A DNA stretch of 35,703 bases, from the NCBI GenBank assembly GCA_964472545.1, contig CAYYNP010000069.1, positions 1 to 35,703 of the forward strand. Reading direction: 5' to 3'. Source of the DNA: CAYYNP01 sp964472545 (lineage in GTDB: Bacteria > Planctomycetota > Planctomycetia > Pirellulales > Thermoguttaceae). Positions 17,671-27,300 of this stretch are shown here, one piece after another. The translations under genes were made by a program, and so were the position numbers. The notes beneath the pieces are model-generated. The model did no database searches. It was not told the origin of the DNA and was given only the letters and a program-made list of their open reading frames with translations. The first letter of the stretch is position 1, and each line of letters starts with the position of its first letter.

Positions 17671-18720
17671 CTAATCGAAAAGCGGCATCGTCTTGACGGT
17701 CTTCCTTGGCCTTGTTCGACGTGGCCTCTTCCGACCAGCATCTTCATCTTTCGGAGTTACTGTCACATCAAGCGACACTTGGTTGCCACGGTCTATCCGA
17801 GCCATCGTCTCGCGAATCTCCCGCTCGGAGAATCCGTCCATAAACCGAACGGCCGACAAGGCAGCGTACGACGCGTCAGACTCAATACTCAACCATCTTC
17901 GGCGGAGTTCCTCGGCTACATAGCCGGTAGTGTTGGAACCGGAGAAGATGTCCAGAACGAGGTCGCCGGGGTCAGTAAGAAACTTGATGAAGAATCGTGG
18001 CAACCCTTCGGGAAAACGTGCAGGGTGCCTTTCCCGCTCAAGCATCTTGACGGTTCGCATGTAGTGAGAGTTGCTGTCCGTGTTAGGAATCTGCAGCAGA
18101 TTGGACGGAATCGCCCCTTTGTTGCCGTTGTCAAACCCTCTTGATATCTGGTGCCCCGAGGGCCGCTTCTTGGGCTGGTAGAACTTGTCCGGGTCCTCCA
18201 GAAGCGTCTTCATCCGGTCGGAGTACGGGACCAAGACGTTGCGGACATCAGCCTTGGGGCTGTCTGTCTTCGAAAACCACCACAGCGTGTTGACCGAGTC
18301 CTTTGCACGTATCTTCCTCTTATTCACCCACTCAATAGGTGAAGGCAGTTTGGCGGGATTGAACCAGAAGAACTCCTCCGCGAGGCTATAGCCGATGTTG
18401 TCACAGAAGTTCAGTAGGACACGGTAATTGTAGAGCGACCTGACCGGTCGCCCTCTCTGATACGCTCCGCCGAGATCCAGCACGAAGCTACCACTATCCT
18501 TCAGAATCGGATGCGCAACTTCCCCAAAGCGACTTAACCACGCGACATACTCATCTTGATCTTCATTGCCGTATGCTTTCTTGCGAAGCAGAGCGAACGG
18601 GGGACTTGTTACGATCAGATCCACAGATTGCGCGGCCAGCAAAGGCAGGATTTCTCTGCTGTCACCCTGGACCTGCTGGCCCATGTTTGTCGAATAGACT
18701 ATGTCCTTCGGTGAAATCAT
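17671..18720 (-). CDS. PvuII-like DNA (cytosine-N4) methyltransferase
   Basis: The product has 349 residues. It is a beta-class amino-methyltransferase: TSPPF (S39-P40-P41-F42, motif IV) precedes the SAM-binding DIFSGSNTTG (257-266, motif I). Recalled from memory, M.PvuII shares long identical runs with it, such as FNP-x-KLPSPIEWVNKRKIR, KD-x-VNT-x-WWFSKT, PYSDRMK, EDPDKFY-x-PK-x-RPSGH and HPARFP. So it probably methylates N4-cytosine in CAGCTG or a near relative. A basic tail (about 325-345) is extra. The ATG at 18720, with AGGA just upstream, is chosen because it leaves a 10-bp gap to the preceding gene; an ATG at 18756 would overlap that gene by 26 bp. It is translated right after the HEAT/nuclease-like gene, so it is likely the protective half of a restriction-modification pair. 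GC is lower than in neighbouring genes, suggesting transfer. Confidence 0.93.
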   Translation of the reverse strand: MISPKDIVYSTNMGQQVQGDSREILPLLAAQSVDLIVTSPPFALLRKKAYGNEDQDEYVAWLSRFGEVAHPILKDSGSFVLDLGGAYQRGRPVRSLYNYRVLLNFCDNIGYSLAEEFFWFNPAKLPSPIEWVNKRKIRAKDSVNTLWWFSKTDSPKADVRNVLVPYSDRMKTLLEDPDKFYQPKKRPSGHQISRGFDNGNKGAIPSNLLQIPNTDSNSHYMRTVKMLERERHPARFPEGLPRFFIKFLTDPGDLVLDIFSGSNTTGYVAEELRRRWLSIESDASYAALSAVRFMDGFSEREIRETMARIDRGNQVSLDVTVTPKDEDAGRKRPRRTRPRKTVKTMPLFD

Positions 18721-18730
18721 ATGCGTCCTG

Positions 18731-20272
18731 CTAGCAAGAGAAACCTGTTGAGGCATTCAACTCCCAATGTGTGGCAATCCAGCTTTCGACGAACGACCAG
18801 AGCAGGCTAAGCGCGTAGTGCAGTTCGGGCCTGCTCTCCCGTAATTGTGCGACGGCCGAAGCGAATTGGTCGCGCGGCAAGTGACCGACCAGCCACACTA
18901 CCCACCGACTGGGGTAGTCAGAGCAGACCTCCCTCGCCAGCCATTCGACGACTTCTTGGGAGAGGTCATCCTGCTGTCTCAGAGATTCGGCACACCCAGC
19001 TACGATGCTCTCATCCGAATGGCTCAGGCCTTCCAGCAAGGCATTGCAGGCGGGATTCCCGACGGCAACGAGATTGCTGAGCGCCTCGTGGCGAAGACCA
19101 ACGTCTACGCTCGAAAAGGCCGCAACGAGCGGGGCAGCAGCCTCCTCTGTGCCGATTTGCCCCAACGACCACGCGGCCGCGCTCCTGAGGAAGTAGAGTG
19201 TGCGGTCGTCGGTCAAGAGCTTCGCCAGAAGTCTGATGGACTCAGGTGTCTGCGCCTCCCCCAAGGAGATAACCACCTCAAGTTGCGTCTGTTGGTCTCC
19301 GCCGTTCAAGTATGGTGCGAACGTAACTTCGGCGGGATGGTGACAACACGCCACAAGATACGAAGCCGCTTCCAGCTTGACATAGACATCCTCCTCGCCA
19401 TCGTTGGCGAGTTCTTGAGCCTCGGTTTCATAGCCGTTGCCGCCAAGCAGTCTGGCCAGCTTGACGCCAGTGAATCGCTGCGTCCGCTCCCTGGAGCCGA
19501 TAAGCGTATGGATGTGTTCACTTGGGAACTCGGCAGGGCATGCCAAATCAGCTTGGACAAGCGGGGCAACCGCGGCGCCGATGATCTGCATCTTCTTTGC
19601 CGCGTCCCCCTCGGCAACATATATCGCGCTGCCTTCCTTGATTCTCCACGTATACGGGCGGCTTCCGTCGGCCAAGCCAATCTTCACCTTGCGCTGCACG
19701 TTGTCGACGGCAAGCACGGGCCCCGAGCGCGAAGAGAACGTGGCGTCCCAACTGATGAAGTTCTCTGATCCCTCGACCACGCCCTTGGTTCTACTCTTCG
19801 CGTGCAATCGTGAACGGAATGCCTCGACCGTGAAGTAGTTGATGTGTCCGTTCACGCGCCAGCTTGCCCAACTCTTCTGACGCCAATATGAGCTTGAGTC
19901 TCCCAGCCTTCCGCTCGTCCAGTCCTGCTCGCTCTCGGGCTCGCAAACAGGAAACGCGATCAAGTCCGTGTCAACCATACCGAAGTCCCAGGCGCGTTCG
20001 GCGTCGTTGGGGCTATGGGACATCGAGAGTTCGGGCTTCGTCTTGGCTCGACATTCGACCCGCTTTCCACACCTAACACACACGAGATCGGGAATACGCA
20101 CACGTTTTCGCTTGACGTCTTTCCAAAGCTTCGAGTTCGTGGAACCTCGTTCGAGTTCCACTAAGCTGTGCCCGAACTTGGCTAGATCCCTACAAACGGC
20201 ACGAGCGCCAACCGCACCTACGACGATCTTTCGGAAGAAACTGGAATCTGGTTTGAACGAGAGTCTGGCCAC
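18731..20272 (-). CDS. HEAT-repeat protein with PD-(D/E)xK nuclease-like N-terminus, candidate restriction enzyme
   Basis: The product has 513 residues and starts at GTG 20272; an in-frame TGA lies a few codons upstream and no other start lies between. The N-terminal domain (about 1-110) has RIPDLVCVRCGKRVECRAK: Asp62, Glu73 and Lys77 sit where a PD-(D/E)xK nuclease would have its acidic pair and lysine, with E-x-R-x-K rather than E-x-K, plus a C-x-x-C (65, 68). The middle (110-260) has no domain I recognise. About residues 270-460 are HEAT/PBS-lyase-like helical repeats, for example RSAAAWSLGQIGTEEAAAPL and RHEALSNLVAVGNPACNALL. The gene is directly upstream of the PvuII-like methyltransferase (10-bp gap), and no PvuII-type nuclease or controller gene is nearby, so it is the best candidate for the cleaving partner. 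That role is inference; it could instead be a specificity, regulatory or unrelated DNA-binding protein. Confidence 0.8.
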   Translation of the reverse strand: MARLSFKPDSSFFRKIVVGAVGARAVCRDLAKFGHSLVELERGSTNSKLWKDVKRKRVRIPDLVCVRCGKRVECRAKTKPELSMSHSPNDAERAWDFGMVDTDLIAFPVCEPESEQDWTSGRLGDSSSYWRQKSWASWRVNGHINYFTVEAFRSRLHAKSRTKGVVEGSENFISWDATFSSRSGPVLAVDNVQRKVKIGLADGSRPYTWRIKEGSAIYVAEGDAAKKMQIIGAAVAPLVQADLACPAEFPSEHIHTLIGSRERTQRFTGVKLARLLGGNGYETEAQELANDGEEDVYVKLEAASYLVACCHHPAEVTFAPYLNGGDQQTQLEVVISLGEAQTPESIRLLAKLLTDDRTLYFLRSAAAWSLGQIGTEEAAAPLVAAFSSVDVGLRHEALSNLVAVGNPACNALLEGLSHSDESIVAGCAESLRQQDDLSQEVVEWLAREVCSDYPSRWVVWLVGHLPRDQFASAVAQLRESRPELHYALSLLWSFVESWIATHWELNASTGFSC

Positions 20273-20430
20273 GGAACCACCATTCTGTGGGATACCGAAG
20301 GCGGCTCACCGCCTCCATGCCATTCAGTATACGGCTGGGTCGGCTCGCGCCAAGCCACAACAGATGTGACCTTTGGAAGGCCGGATCAAGATGTCGACCA
20401 CCGCGTGGACAGTCAGGGGCCGCCGGCAGT

Positions 20431-20862
20431 TCAATCGAGCGACTCAATCACCTCACACAACCGCCCCCGAATCCTCTCCAACCGCGGTTCGTCGTCGATC
20501 TTGGCACCGTGGCGGTCGGTGACGTAGAAGACGTCGACCACCTGGTCGGGATAGGTGCCGATCTTGGCACGCCAGACGCTCAGCTCGAGCTCGAAGAGCG
20601 TCCGGGCGACGGCGTAGGCCAGCCCGGGGCGGTCGACGGCGAAGACGTCGAGGATCGTGTGCTGCTTCGACGTGCTGTTGTCGACCTTCACTCGCGTCTT
20701 CGCGGAGTAATCAGAGGCCTCGCTGCTGCGGCCGGCTTGCCAGGTGCGGCGGAACGACGGGGGCCCTGGTCGGTGGACGTTAACGCCCGGGTTAACGCTG
20801 CCTCGACTTCTTCGATCCGCTCGGTCGGCGGCGGGCCGGTGAAGTCGAGGTGGGGCACGACG
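20431..20862 (-). pseudogene. glnD: 3' remnant of glnD (PII uridylyltransferase), ACT domain
   Basis: The last 86 residues read as the C-terminal ACT domain of GlnD: TILDVFAVDRPGLAYAVARTL, AKIGTYPDQVVDVFYVTD and DEPRLERIRGRLCEVIES. Upstream, in frame, come PSFRRTWQAGRSSEA and DYSAKTRVKVDN, still GlnD-like. At the G5 run 20759-20763 the frame changes; restoring one base joins VPHLDFTGPPPTERIEEVE and ALTRAL to it. Beyond about 20860 the similarity stops and an unrelated plus-strand gene begins. Full GlnD has around 850-900 residues with nucleotidyltransferase and HD domains, all missing here. GlnD modifies the PII signal protein in nitrogen control; this fragment cannot. It is either a rearrangement scar or a chimeric join. 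Confidence 0.85.
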
Positions 20863-23004
20863 GAATTCTGCTCACGTTTCGGCTGGCCGACGGCGTTTCG
20901 GAGAGCTTCCTGCGAATCACCGGCCCCGACGGCAACGCGATGCCGACCGAGGCCGGATTTGGCAACGGCCAGTTTGGCCAGGCCCTTGTTCTCGCACCGG
21001 CGTTCGTGCTCACCGACGACTCGTCGATTCGTGGCTCCGTCGATCTATCCTTCACCGCGGGCTCGGACGACTTGGAAAGCCCGGTTAGCCTGCAACTGGG
21101 ATCGACGGATCTGGGCGAGATCACCGTGGAACGTCTTTCGACACTCACAAATGAGGGACTCGACGATCTGGTCGACGACGTCAACGACGCCCTCGCCGCG
21201 CATCTGGCCGGCTTGAGCCAGCCTGCCGACCGGGTCACCGCGGGGCGCGACGGCGACCACCTCGTGCTGACGGTCGACGACACGGCTCGCCAGGAGCTTG
21301 GTTTGCTGGACGGTCAGGCAAGCACGGAAATCGGTGGCTTGCAGGTGCTCAAGGCACTGGACGTGATTCCGCAGGCGGTGCGCGACGCGGATTGGAGTCT
21401 TTGCAGCGCCGCCGTGTTTCTGTTGAAGGTCAGATCCGATGCTCCCGCCGAGGTCGTTGTTGCGGCCGACACAAACACATCTCTCGCGGATTTGGAGGCC
21501 GGTATCAACCTGGCGCTGGCAGGCGCCGGGCTGGCGACGGTGGCAGCCGTCATCGACCCAAGCAGCGGGGCGCTGCGTTTCGAATCGACCGGTGAACTCC
21601 AGGTCACACTCAGGCGTCCGACCGTAAGCTCAACGGCGCGACCGTCGGAGAATTGGGCTTTGTCGACGGCCAGGATGAAGACCAACGTTCGGTCAACTTG
21701 GGCTTCGCGGCCATTCCCGGAGACAGCAGCGCAAGCGGTACCGGCGATTATCTCCACGTCCTCGACGCGGCGGACAAGGCGCCGGTCGACGGGCATCTCA
21801 AGCAGGACACCGAATTCACTTTCGACGTGGCCGGCGAGACGATCGAGGTGATCCTCCGCGAGTCTTTGTTGAAGGACAACGAGAGCGTCGACGGTCTGGT
21901 CGACAGACTCAACGCCGCCCTGGAGCTTGCCTTGGGCGAGGCGGGGCTTGACTTTGAATTGGTGGTGGCGGAGAGCTTCCTCATCGGCGGCGACGAGCAC
22001 TTGCGGCTCCTCGCCAAACAGCCGATCACAGATTTCGACTTCAGCCTCGAAGAGAACACCTCACTGCTCGTGTCGGCGGCACTCGATGTTCAGAATCCCC
22101 CGAGGAGACGGGCGACCCGATCGACGACGCGCGGGTGGCGGTCTCCGAGATGATCGGCGAATTCACCAGCGTCTTCCCGCCGGAGCTCAATGCCGAGGGG
22201 CAATTGCGTCTGGAAGTCGAGGCCAACTCGGACCTGATCGCCGAGTTTGCCAGCAGCGTCGTCGATATCGACCTCGGTCTGCCCCGCATCACGCTCGATT
22301 TCAAGACCGGATTCGAGGCCTCGCTGGCCAGGGGCGATGACGGTTTCGAGAAGGAAGTCAACGTCGGCTCGCTGGTCTTCGACAATATCAAGGTCGACGT
22401 GGGCGACACCCTGAGCACGATCGTGAAACCGATCCTCAATGTCGCCGGCAACGTACTCGGGCCGATCAGCAACCTTACCGGCCTGGGCATGGATCAGGGG
22501 CTTCAGTACGGCGGCTTGGAGGTTGTCGAGATCGTACTCGGCCAAGCCAACGACCAGTTTGCCGTCCTGGATACGGCGCCCGGCTCAAATACGGCGATCC
22601 ACGCAACCGGCGGCAACGACGAAGTGAACATCTCCTCGAACAGCGGCCGACTGATCGTGTTCGACGACATCAGCGCCAGCGGCGCCAACGGCAGTGGCAC
22701 GGCCTATCGGGTCGACACGTTCGGCGACGATACCCTCGACAGCCAGGCGACCTTTGGCGTCGTGCTCTACGGTGGCCCGGGAACCGACGAACTGATCGGC
22801 GGTGGCGGAGCGGACATTGTTCTCGGCGGATCGGAGCGTTTCCCAAGGAAGGGTGATATCGACCTGATTCCTTTCGTGTTCGAGTTCGACCATCTACTGG
22901 GCGACCACGGCCATGGTCACGGCCAACATCACGACCAGCATCACGGGGGCCACCACAACCATCATCATGGCAGTGACGGCGGCAGCGACGGAGGGAGTGA
23001 TTGA
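20850..23004 (+). pseudogene. 5'-truncated, twice-frameshifted giant surface-protein remnant with His-rich tail
   Basis: Three frames read in series as one protein: 20850 to about 21610, about 21610 to 22100, and 22100 to 23004. The switch at 22097-22101 is at a C5 run; one more C restores the frame. The switch near 21610 also needs one base. The sequence has repeated units with LVDDVNDALAAHLAG and LVDRLNAALELALGEAG, typical of giant planctomycete repeat proteins I cannot name. The C-terminal part has GGPGTDELIGGGGADIVLGG, like RTX/hemolysin calcium-binding nonapeptides, and ends in a stretch with some 15 His residues (22903-22965) and three GSD units. The 5' end is lost at about 20860, where a glnD remnant begins on the other strand. 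It has no leader, so it is probably not made. Confidence 0.78.
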
Positions 23005-23498
23005 CGATTGGTCCCTACGGCCGTCACCGTTCTCACCGGACGGAGATACGATGGCCGATGGCTACGCTGAACTCGATCAAGCGGGTATGCCGAAATGCCC
23101 CGCCGGGATTCGCCGTGCATGGCAGTGTATTGCGTCGTCTTCGTGAATCGCATTGACTGTGACCGATTCAGCAAAAACGACTCAAAGAACGCCTTTCCCG
23201 CAGACCGGTAGCGCGAGCGCCGAATGGTCGATTCCTGCGCCGCACGGCGGGCGTGCTTGATCGGAAGATGACGCCGGCACTCCAGACAATCGATCTTGAA
23301 GATAGCGGGATCGCCCGGCTCACGTTCAACGCCGACGTGTGACTTCGCGCTTCGGCTTTCAGGTGCAAACCATGGGCGTGCAGGCGATGACGCTGCACGC
23401 GACCGGCCATGATGTGCTGCGGTCTGGACTTTTTCGTCCTTCGCGGAGTGGTGCTGGCAGAGTATACCCAAGCTCTCTCGCAACGGGCCATCGCCGCG
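23005..23498. other. Spacer without a supportable gene
   Basis: The 494 bp lie between the remnant's stop and the stop of the beta-helix gene. Open frames on both strands have no family-like sequence. A 24-codon frame at 23268-23342 begins like an enoyl-CoA hydratase-type N-terminus (IARLTFNADV) and then stops, so decayed coding sequence is possible. I see no repeat or hairpin worth naming. Confidence 0.45.
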
Positions 23499-24320
23499 CT
23501 ACGGCCAGTACGCCGTCAACAGCTTATCCACGGCATCGGTGGCTGAGTCGGGCGTCGCGGGCGACCGAACCTTCGTGCTGGGCAGATCGTACTCGGAAAG
23601 CCAGCGGGGCGTTTCACCTGCCGCTTGCGACGGCACGGCCCGTTTCGCTGCTGCCTCGCCCGACAGGTCGAGGAGCTTCAGCGCCGTCAGGAAGTTCGTC
23701 TGGTTGTTTCTCGCCAACAGGACGTCGGTCGCGTTTACCCGCCGGTCGCGGTTGTAGTCGTAGGCGAAATCGACGTCGGCCGGGTCGAGGAAGTTGCGGG
23801 GGTTGTTCCGCGCTAGCAGCAGATCGGTCGCCGTCACCAGCGTGTCCGTCTCGGTGTTTCCCGCTTCGGCTACGGCGTTGCCGAAGTAGAAGACGTCGTT
23901 CGCGGCCAGCCCGAAGCTCTCGGCCGACAGCGTGACTTGCAGCCACCGGTTGCGAACGGCGAAATCCGCCCAGGCGATCGAGATCCGACCCGAACCGCCC
24001 ACGCCGGCGCCCTCCCGCAAGCCGACGGCGACCGGTTCGGCGGCCGGCTGCCAAGTGCTCGGATCGTCGCCGTCGCCTACCTTGAACTCGAAGTGTGCAG
24101 CGTCTGGCGTATAGCCGTCGGACAATCCGGCCACGTCGACCATGATCCCGTTGATCCCTCGGCTGTAGCTCGTGTAGTTGGCAAGCGAGGCGACCTCGCC
24201 CGGCCGCAGTGCTTGCTTATCCGTGGCTATGGCATAGTCGTCCTCGGGGCCGAGGTCCGGGGCGTGGCCGTCGAACGTGGAGTTGTTGTAGAAGACGTAT
24301 CGCCCGACGACGGCCGCGGC
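23499..24320 (-). repeat. Shared C-terminal module, copy B
   Basis: This segment encodes RYVFYNNSTFDG, TSYSRGINGIMVDVAGL, VFYFGNAVAEAGN, the loops VTATDLLLARNN and YDYNRDRRVNATDVLLARNN, and the terminal LLTAYWP. It closely matches copy C at 28509-29262. Confidence 0.9.
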
Positions 24321-27300
24321 CGAAACGAACGATGACTCAAACGCCCCGATGTCGACCATCCCGCCTTGGATTCGTGGATTCCCGTAAAGGTCCGTTTCAA
24401 GCGGATTCCCGTCGGCGTCGACGGCCAGTGCGTTGTTGCCCGCGTTGACGGCGGGACTCTCGGGCAAGAGGGAGTACCCCCACGCACCGCCGCCGAGGTC
24501 GGACCATTCGCTCAGCCCCGGGTTCAGAGGATCGGCCCGCGTACCGCTGAGACTGTGCTGGCCCGGCATTGCGGTTCCCTCCGACCAGATGCCAATCAAG
24601 TTGTAGTCGCTGTCTGCGTCCAGGACGCCGCGGACGTCGGGCCTCGTGGGTGAGGTGTTCTGTGCGATGATCGTGTTGGTGAGTGTCGGAGTACGGTTGC
24701 TGCCGTTGTATATACCACCGGCTCCGTCCCCAATCGACGAGTTGCCCGCGATGGTCGAATTGCGGACGGTTAACGTCCCTTGATTGCCAATTCCGCCGGT
24801 GCCGTTGCCCCGATTCCGCGTTACGGCCGAGTTGATAACGGTCAACGTGCCTTCATTTCGGATTCCGCCGGCCTTGCCGGCCGAGTTGTCCGCGATCTTC
24901 GAATGGCTGATCGTCGCCTCGCCGCCGCTGAAAACGCCTCCGCCAATGCTACCGGAGTTGCTCGCCACGTGCGAATGTTCAATTATCAGCGCGCCCTCGC
25001 TGTAGATTCCGCCGCCGTAGGCGGCCTGGTTGTTGGTGACGGTCGCATTGGTGAGCATTAACGTGCCTTGACTGTAAATGCCGCCGCCATTGCGAGTCGT
25101 CATGTTGTCGGCGAGGGCTACACCATCGAGAGTCAACGCACCTCCGTTGTGGATGCCGCCACCATCGCGCTCATGGCCTCGGGTGATCGTCACATTGCTG
25201 ATCGAGACCTCCGTGCCGGCGACGATCCGGAAGACGCGGCTTTCGTCACGGCCATCGAAGGCCAACCACTCGCTGCCCGGCCCTGCGATGTCGAGGTTCC
25301 CGGAGATTACAAATTCCCGGCCGTTGGTGGCGATTCTTCCGAAGAGGGCGACGGCGAATTCGATTCGATCCGTCTCGGTGAACGAACCGGCCGGCGCATC
25401 GCCGACGGCCCGATTGGAGTTTGCGGCCGCCAACGCCTCGCGAAAGGTCAGCCGGCCGTCTTCGGCAACACCGTCGCCGAGATCGTCGACGACGTACGTC
25501 ACCGCGGCCGTCGGCTCGTGCGCGCCCTCCACGGCCCCGACGTCAACCACGTTGTCTTGAATACGTGCTTCCCCACGAAGATCGACCGCCAGCGGCTCCC
25601 CGTCGGCGTCCACCGCCAGGGCGTTGCTGCCAGCGTTCAGAGCGGGGCTGTCGGGCAATAGCAGGTATCCGGAAACCAGGCCTCCGCACCCGGTCCATTG
25701 GCTGAGTCTCGGGTCCAAAGGGGCCTCAGCCGTGCCGACGAGAGTGTGTTGTCCCGGCTTCGGAGTTGGGCGATCCCAAATGCCAATCAGGTTGTGGTCG
25801 CTCTGGTCGGTAAGCGAACCAGCGATCTCCGACCCGGAATCGGCCGCGGCGTTTTGCGCCACGATGGAGTTTGCGAGCGTGATTGTGCCGCCGCTGACGT
25901 CGATCCCCCCCCCCGCTGCCGGCCCTCACTGAGTTTCGCAACAGCGTCGAATTGGTGATCGTCGCGATGCCTCTGGTGTAGATCCCGCCGCCTGCGCTGG
26001 CCGAGTTCCTCGCAATGGTCGAATTCGTGACCGTCAACGCGCCTTCGGATCGATGGTTGTATATGCCGCCACCACTCGCAGCCGCCGAGTTTCCGGAAAC
26101 GGTCGAACTGGCAATTGTCAACGTGCCAGCGTTGTAGATTCCCCCGCCGCGGTTGCTGGTCGATGAGTTTCCTGCAATGGCGGATTCCGTAATCGCCGCC
26201 TGACTTCGCGCAATGTAGAGTCCGCCGCCAACGTCTCTCGCCAGGTTTCTCTCGACGGTCGAACGGGTAACCGCCAACTCTCCCCCCGAACTGTTGATTC
26301 CGCCGCCCTCGAAGGTTGTCGAGTTTTCCGCGATAGTCGAATCCGTGATCGTCGCAATGCCGCTCTTGTTGCGGATTCCCGAGTTGGAGTTGCGCACAAC
26401 GGTCGAATTGGTGAGAGTCAACCTGCCGTCGAGGTTGTAGATCCCGTGGCCGGAATTGTCCGTGATAACTGAGTCGCGGATCGTGATAGTACCCGAGCTA
26501 TAGACGCCTCCGCCAAGATCAGCAGAATTGTCCGTGATCGTGGAGTGACTGACTGTCAGCCCCCCGGTGTTGTGGATACCGCCCCCATCGTCTTCGCCCG
26601 CGTTGCCCCCGGAAATCGTCAAGCCGATTAGTTCGACCCCGTCGCCCGAGGCTTCCATCACGCGGCTCTTGCCGTCCGCGTCGATCACCAGCGACTCGAG
26701 AGCGGAGGCGTCCACTGTAATCGCGCGATCCAGCAGCAGTGGCTCTCCGCCGAGCACGATGGTGCGGCCGTCGAGCCAGGGGCCGAACGTTACGCGATCG
26801 CCGTCATCGGCAGCGAAAATCGCTTCGCGCAGCGAGGTCTCGCCGTCGCTGGGATCGAGAATGTCCTCGGCAAAGGTCACCAACGTGGCGGGCGTTCCGC
26901 CTCCCGGGTCCCCGGGCCGTTGTAGTTCGTACGCACCGAGATCCACGCGCGGGCCGTAGATGCGAGGCTTGCCGTCCAGGTCGGTCGTCAACTCCGGCGG
27001 CACCGCGGCGTTGTCGCCGGTGTTGATTGCCCGGCTAGATTCGGTCAGCCGCAGGTCGCCGTAGTCGTCGTCTTCGGTCCCCCAAGTCGCGTCGGCTCCC
27101 GGGCCGGGATTGCGGACGAAACGCGGATCGATGCCGATCAGGTTCCGTCCGCTCTCGGGCGTCATCTCCCCGTCGACGTTTGGGGCTTCGGACGCCCGAT
27201 TCAGGGCAACGATGCAGTTCGAGGCGGTCAAGTCGCCCGTACTAAAGATCCCCCCGCCGCGTCCGTCGGGAGCAGCGTTTGCGGCGAGTGCGGAATTGAC

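Noticed and set aside
18721..18756. Upstream ATG for the methyltransferase at 18756
   Set aside because: It overlaps the end of the HEAT-repeat gene by 26 bp. The ATG at 18720 has AGGA at proper distance and leaves a 10-bp gap. The longer start is not excluded.
23268..23342. 24-codon fragment resembling an enoyl-CoA hydratase-type N-terminus
   Set aside because: It is too short to call. The similarity rests on about ten residues and could be chance.
22965..23483. 172-codon minus-strand open frame in the spacer after the truncated gene
   Set aside because: The composition is plausible but there is no motif. It runs into the antisense of the His/GSD tail, and no start has a ribosome site.
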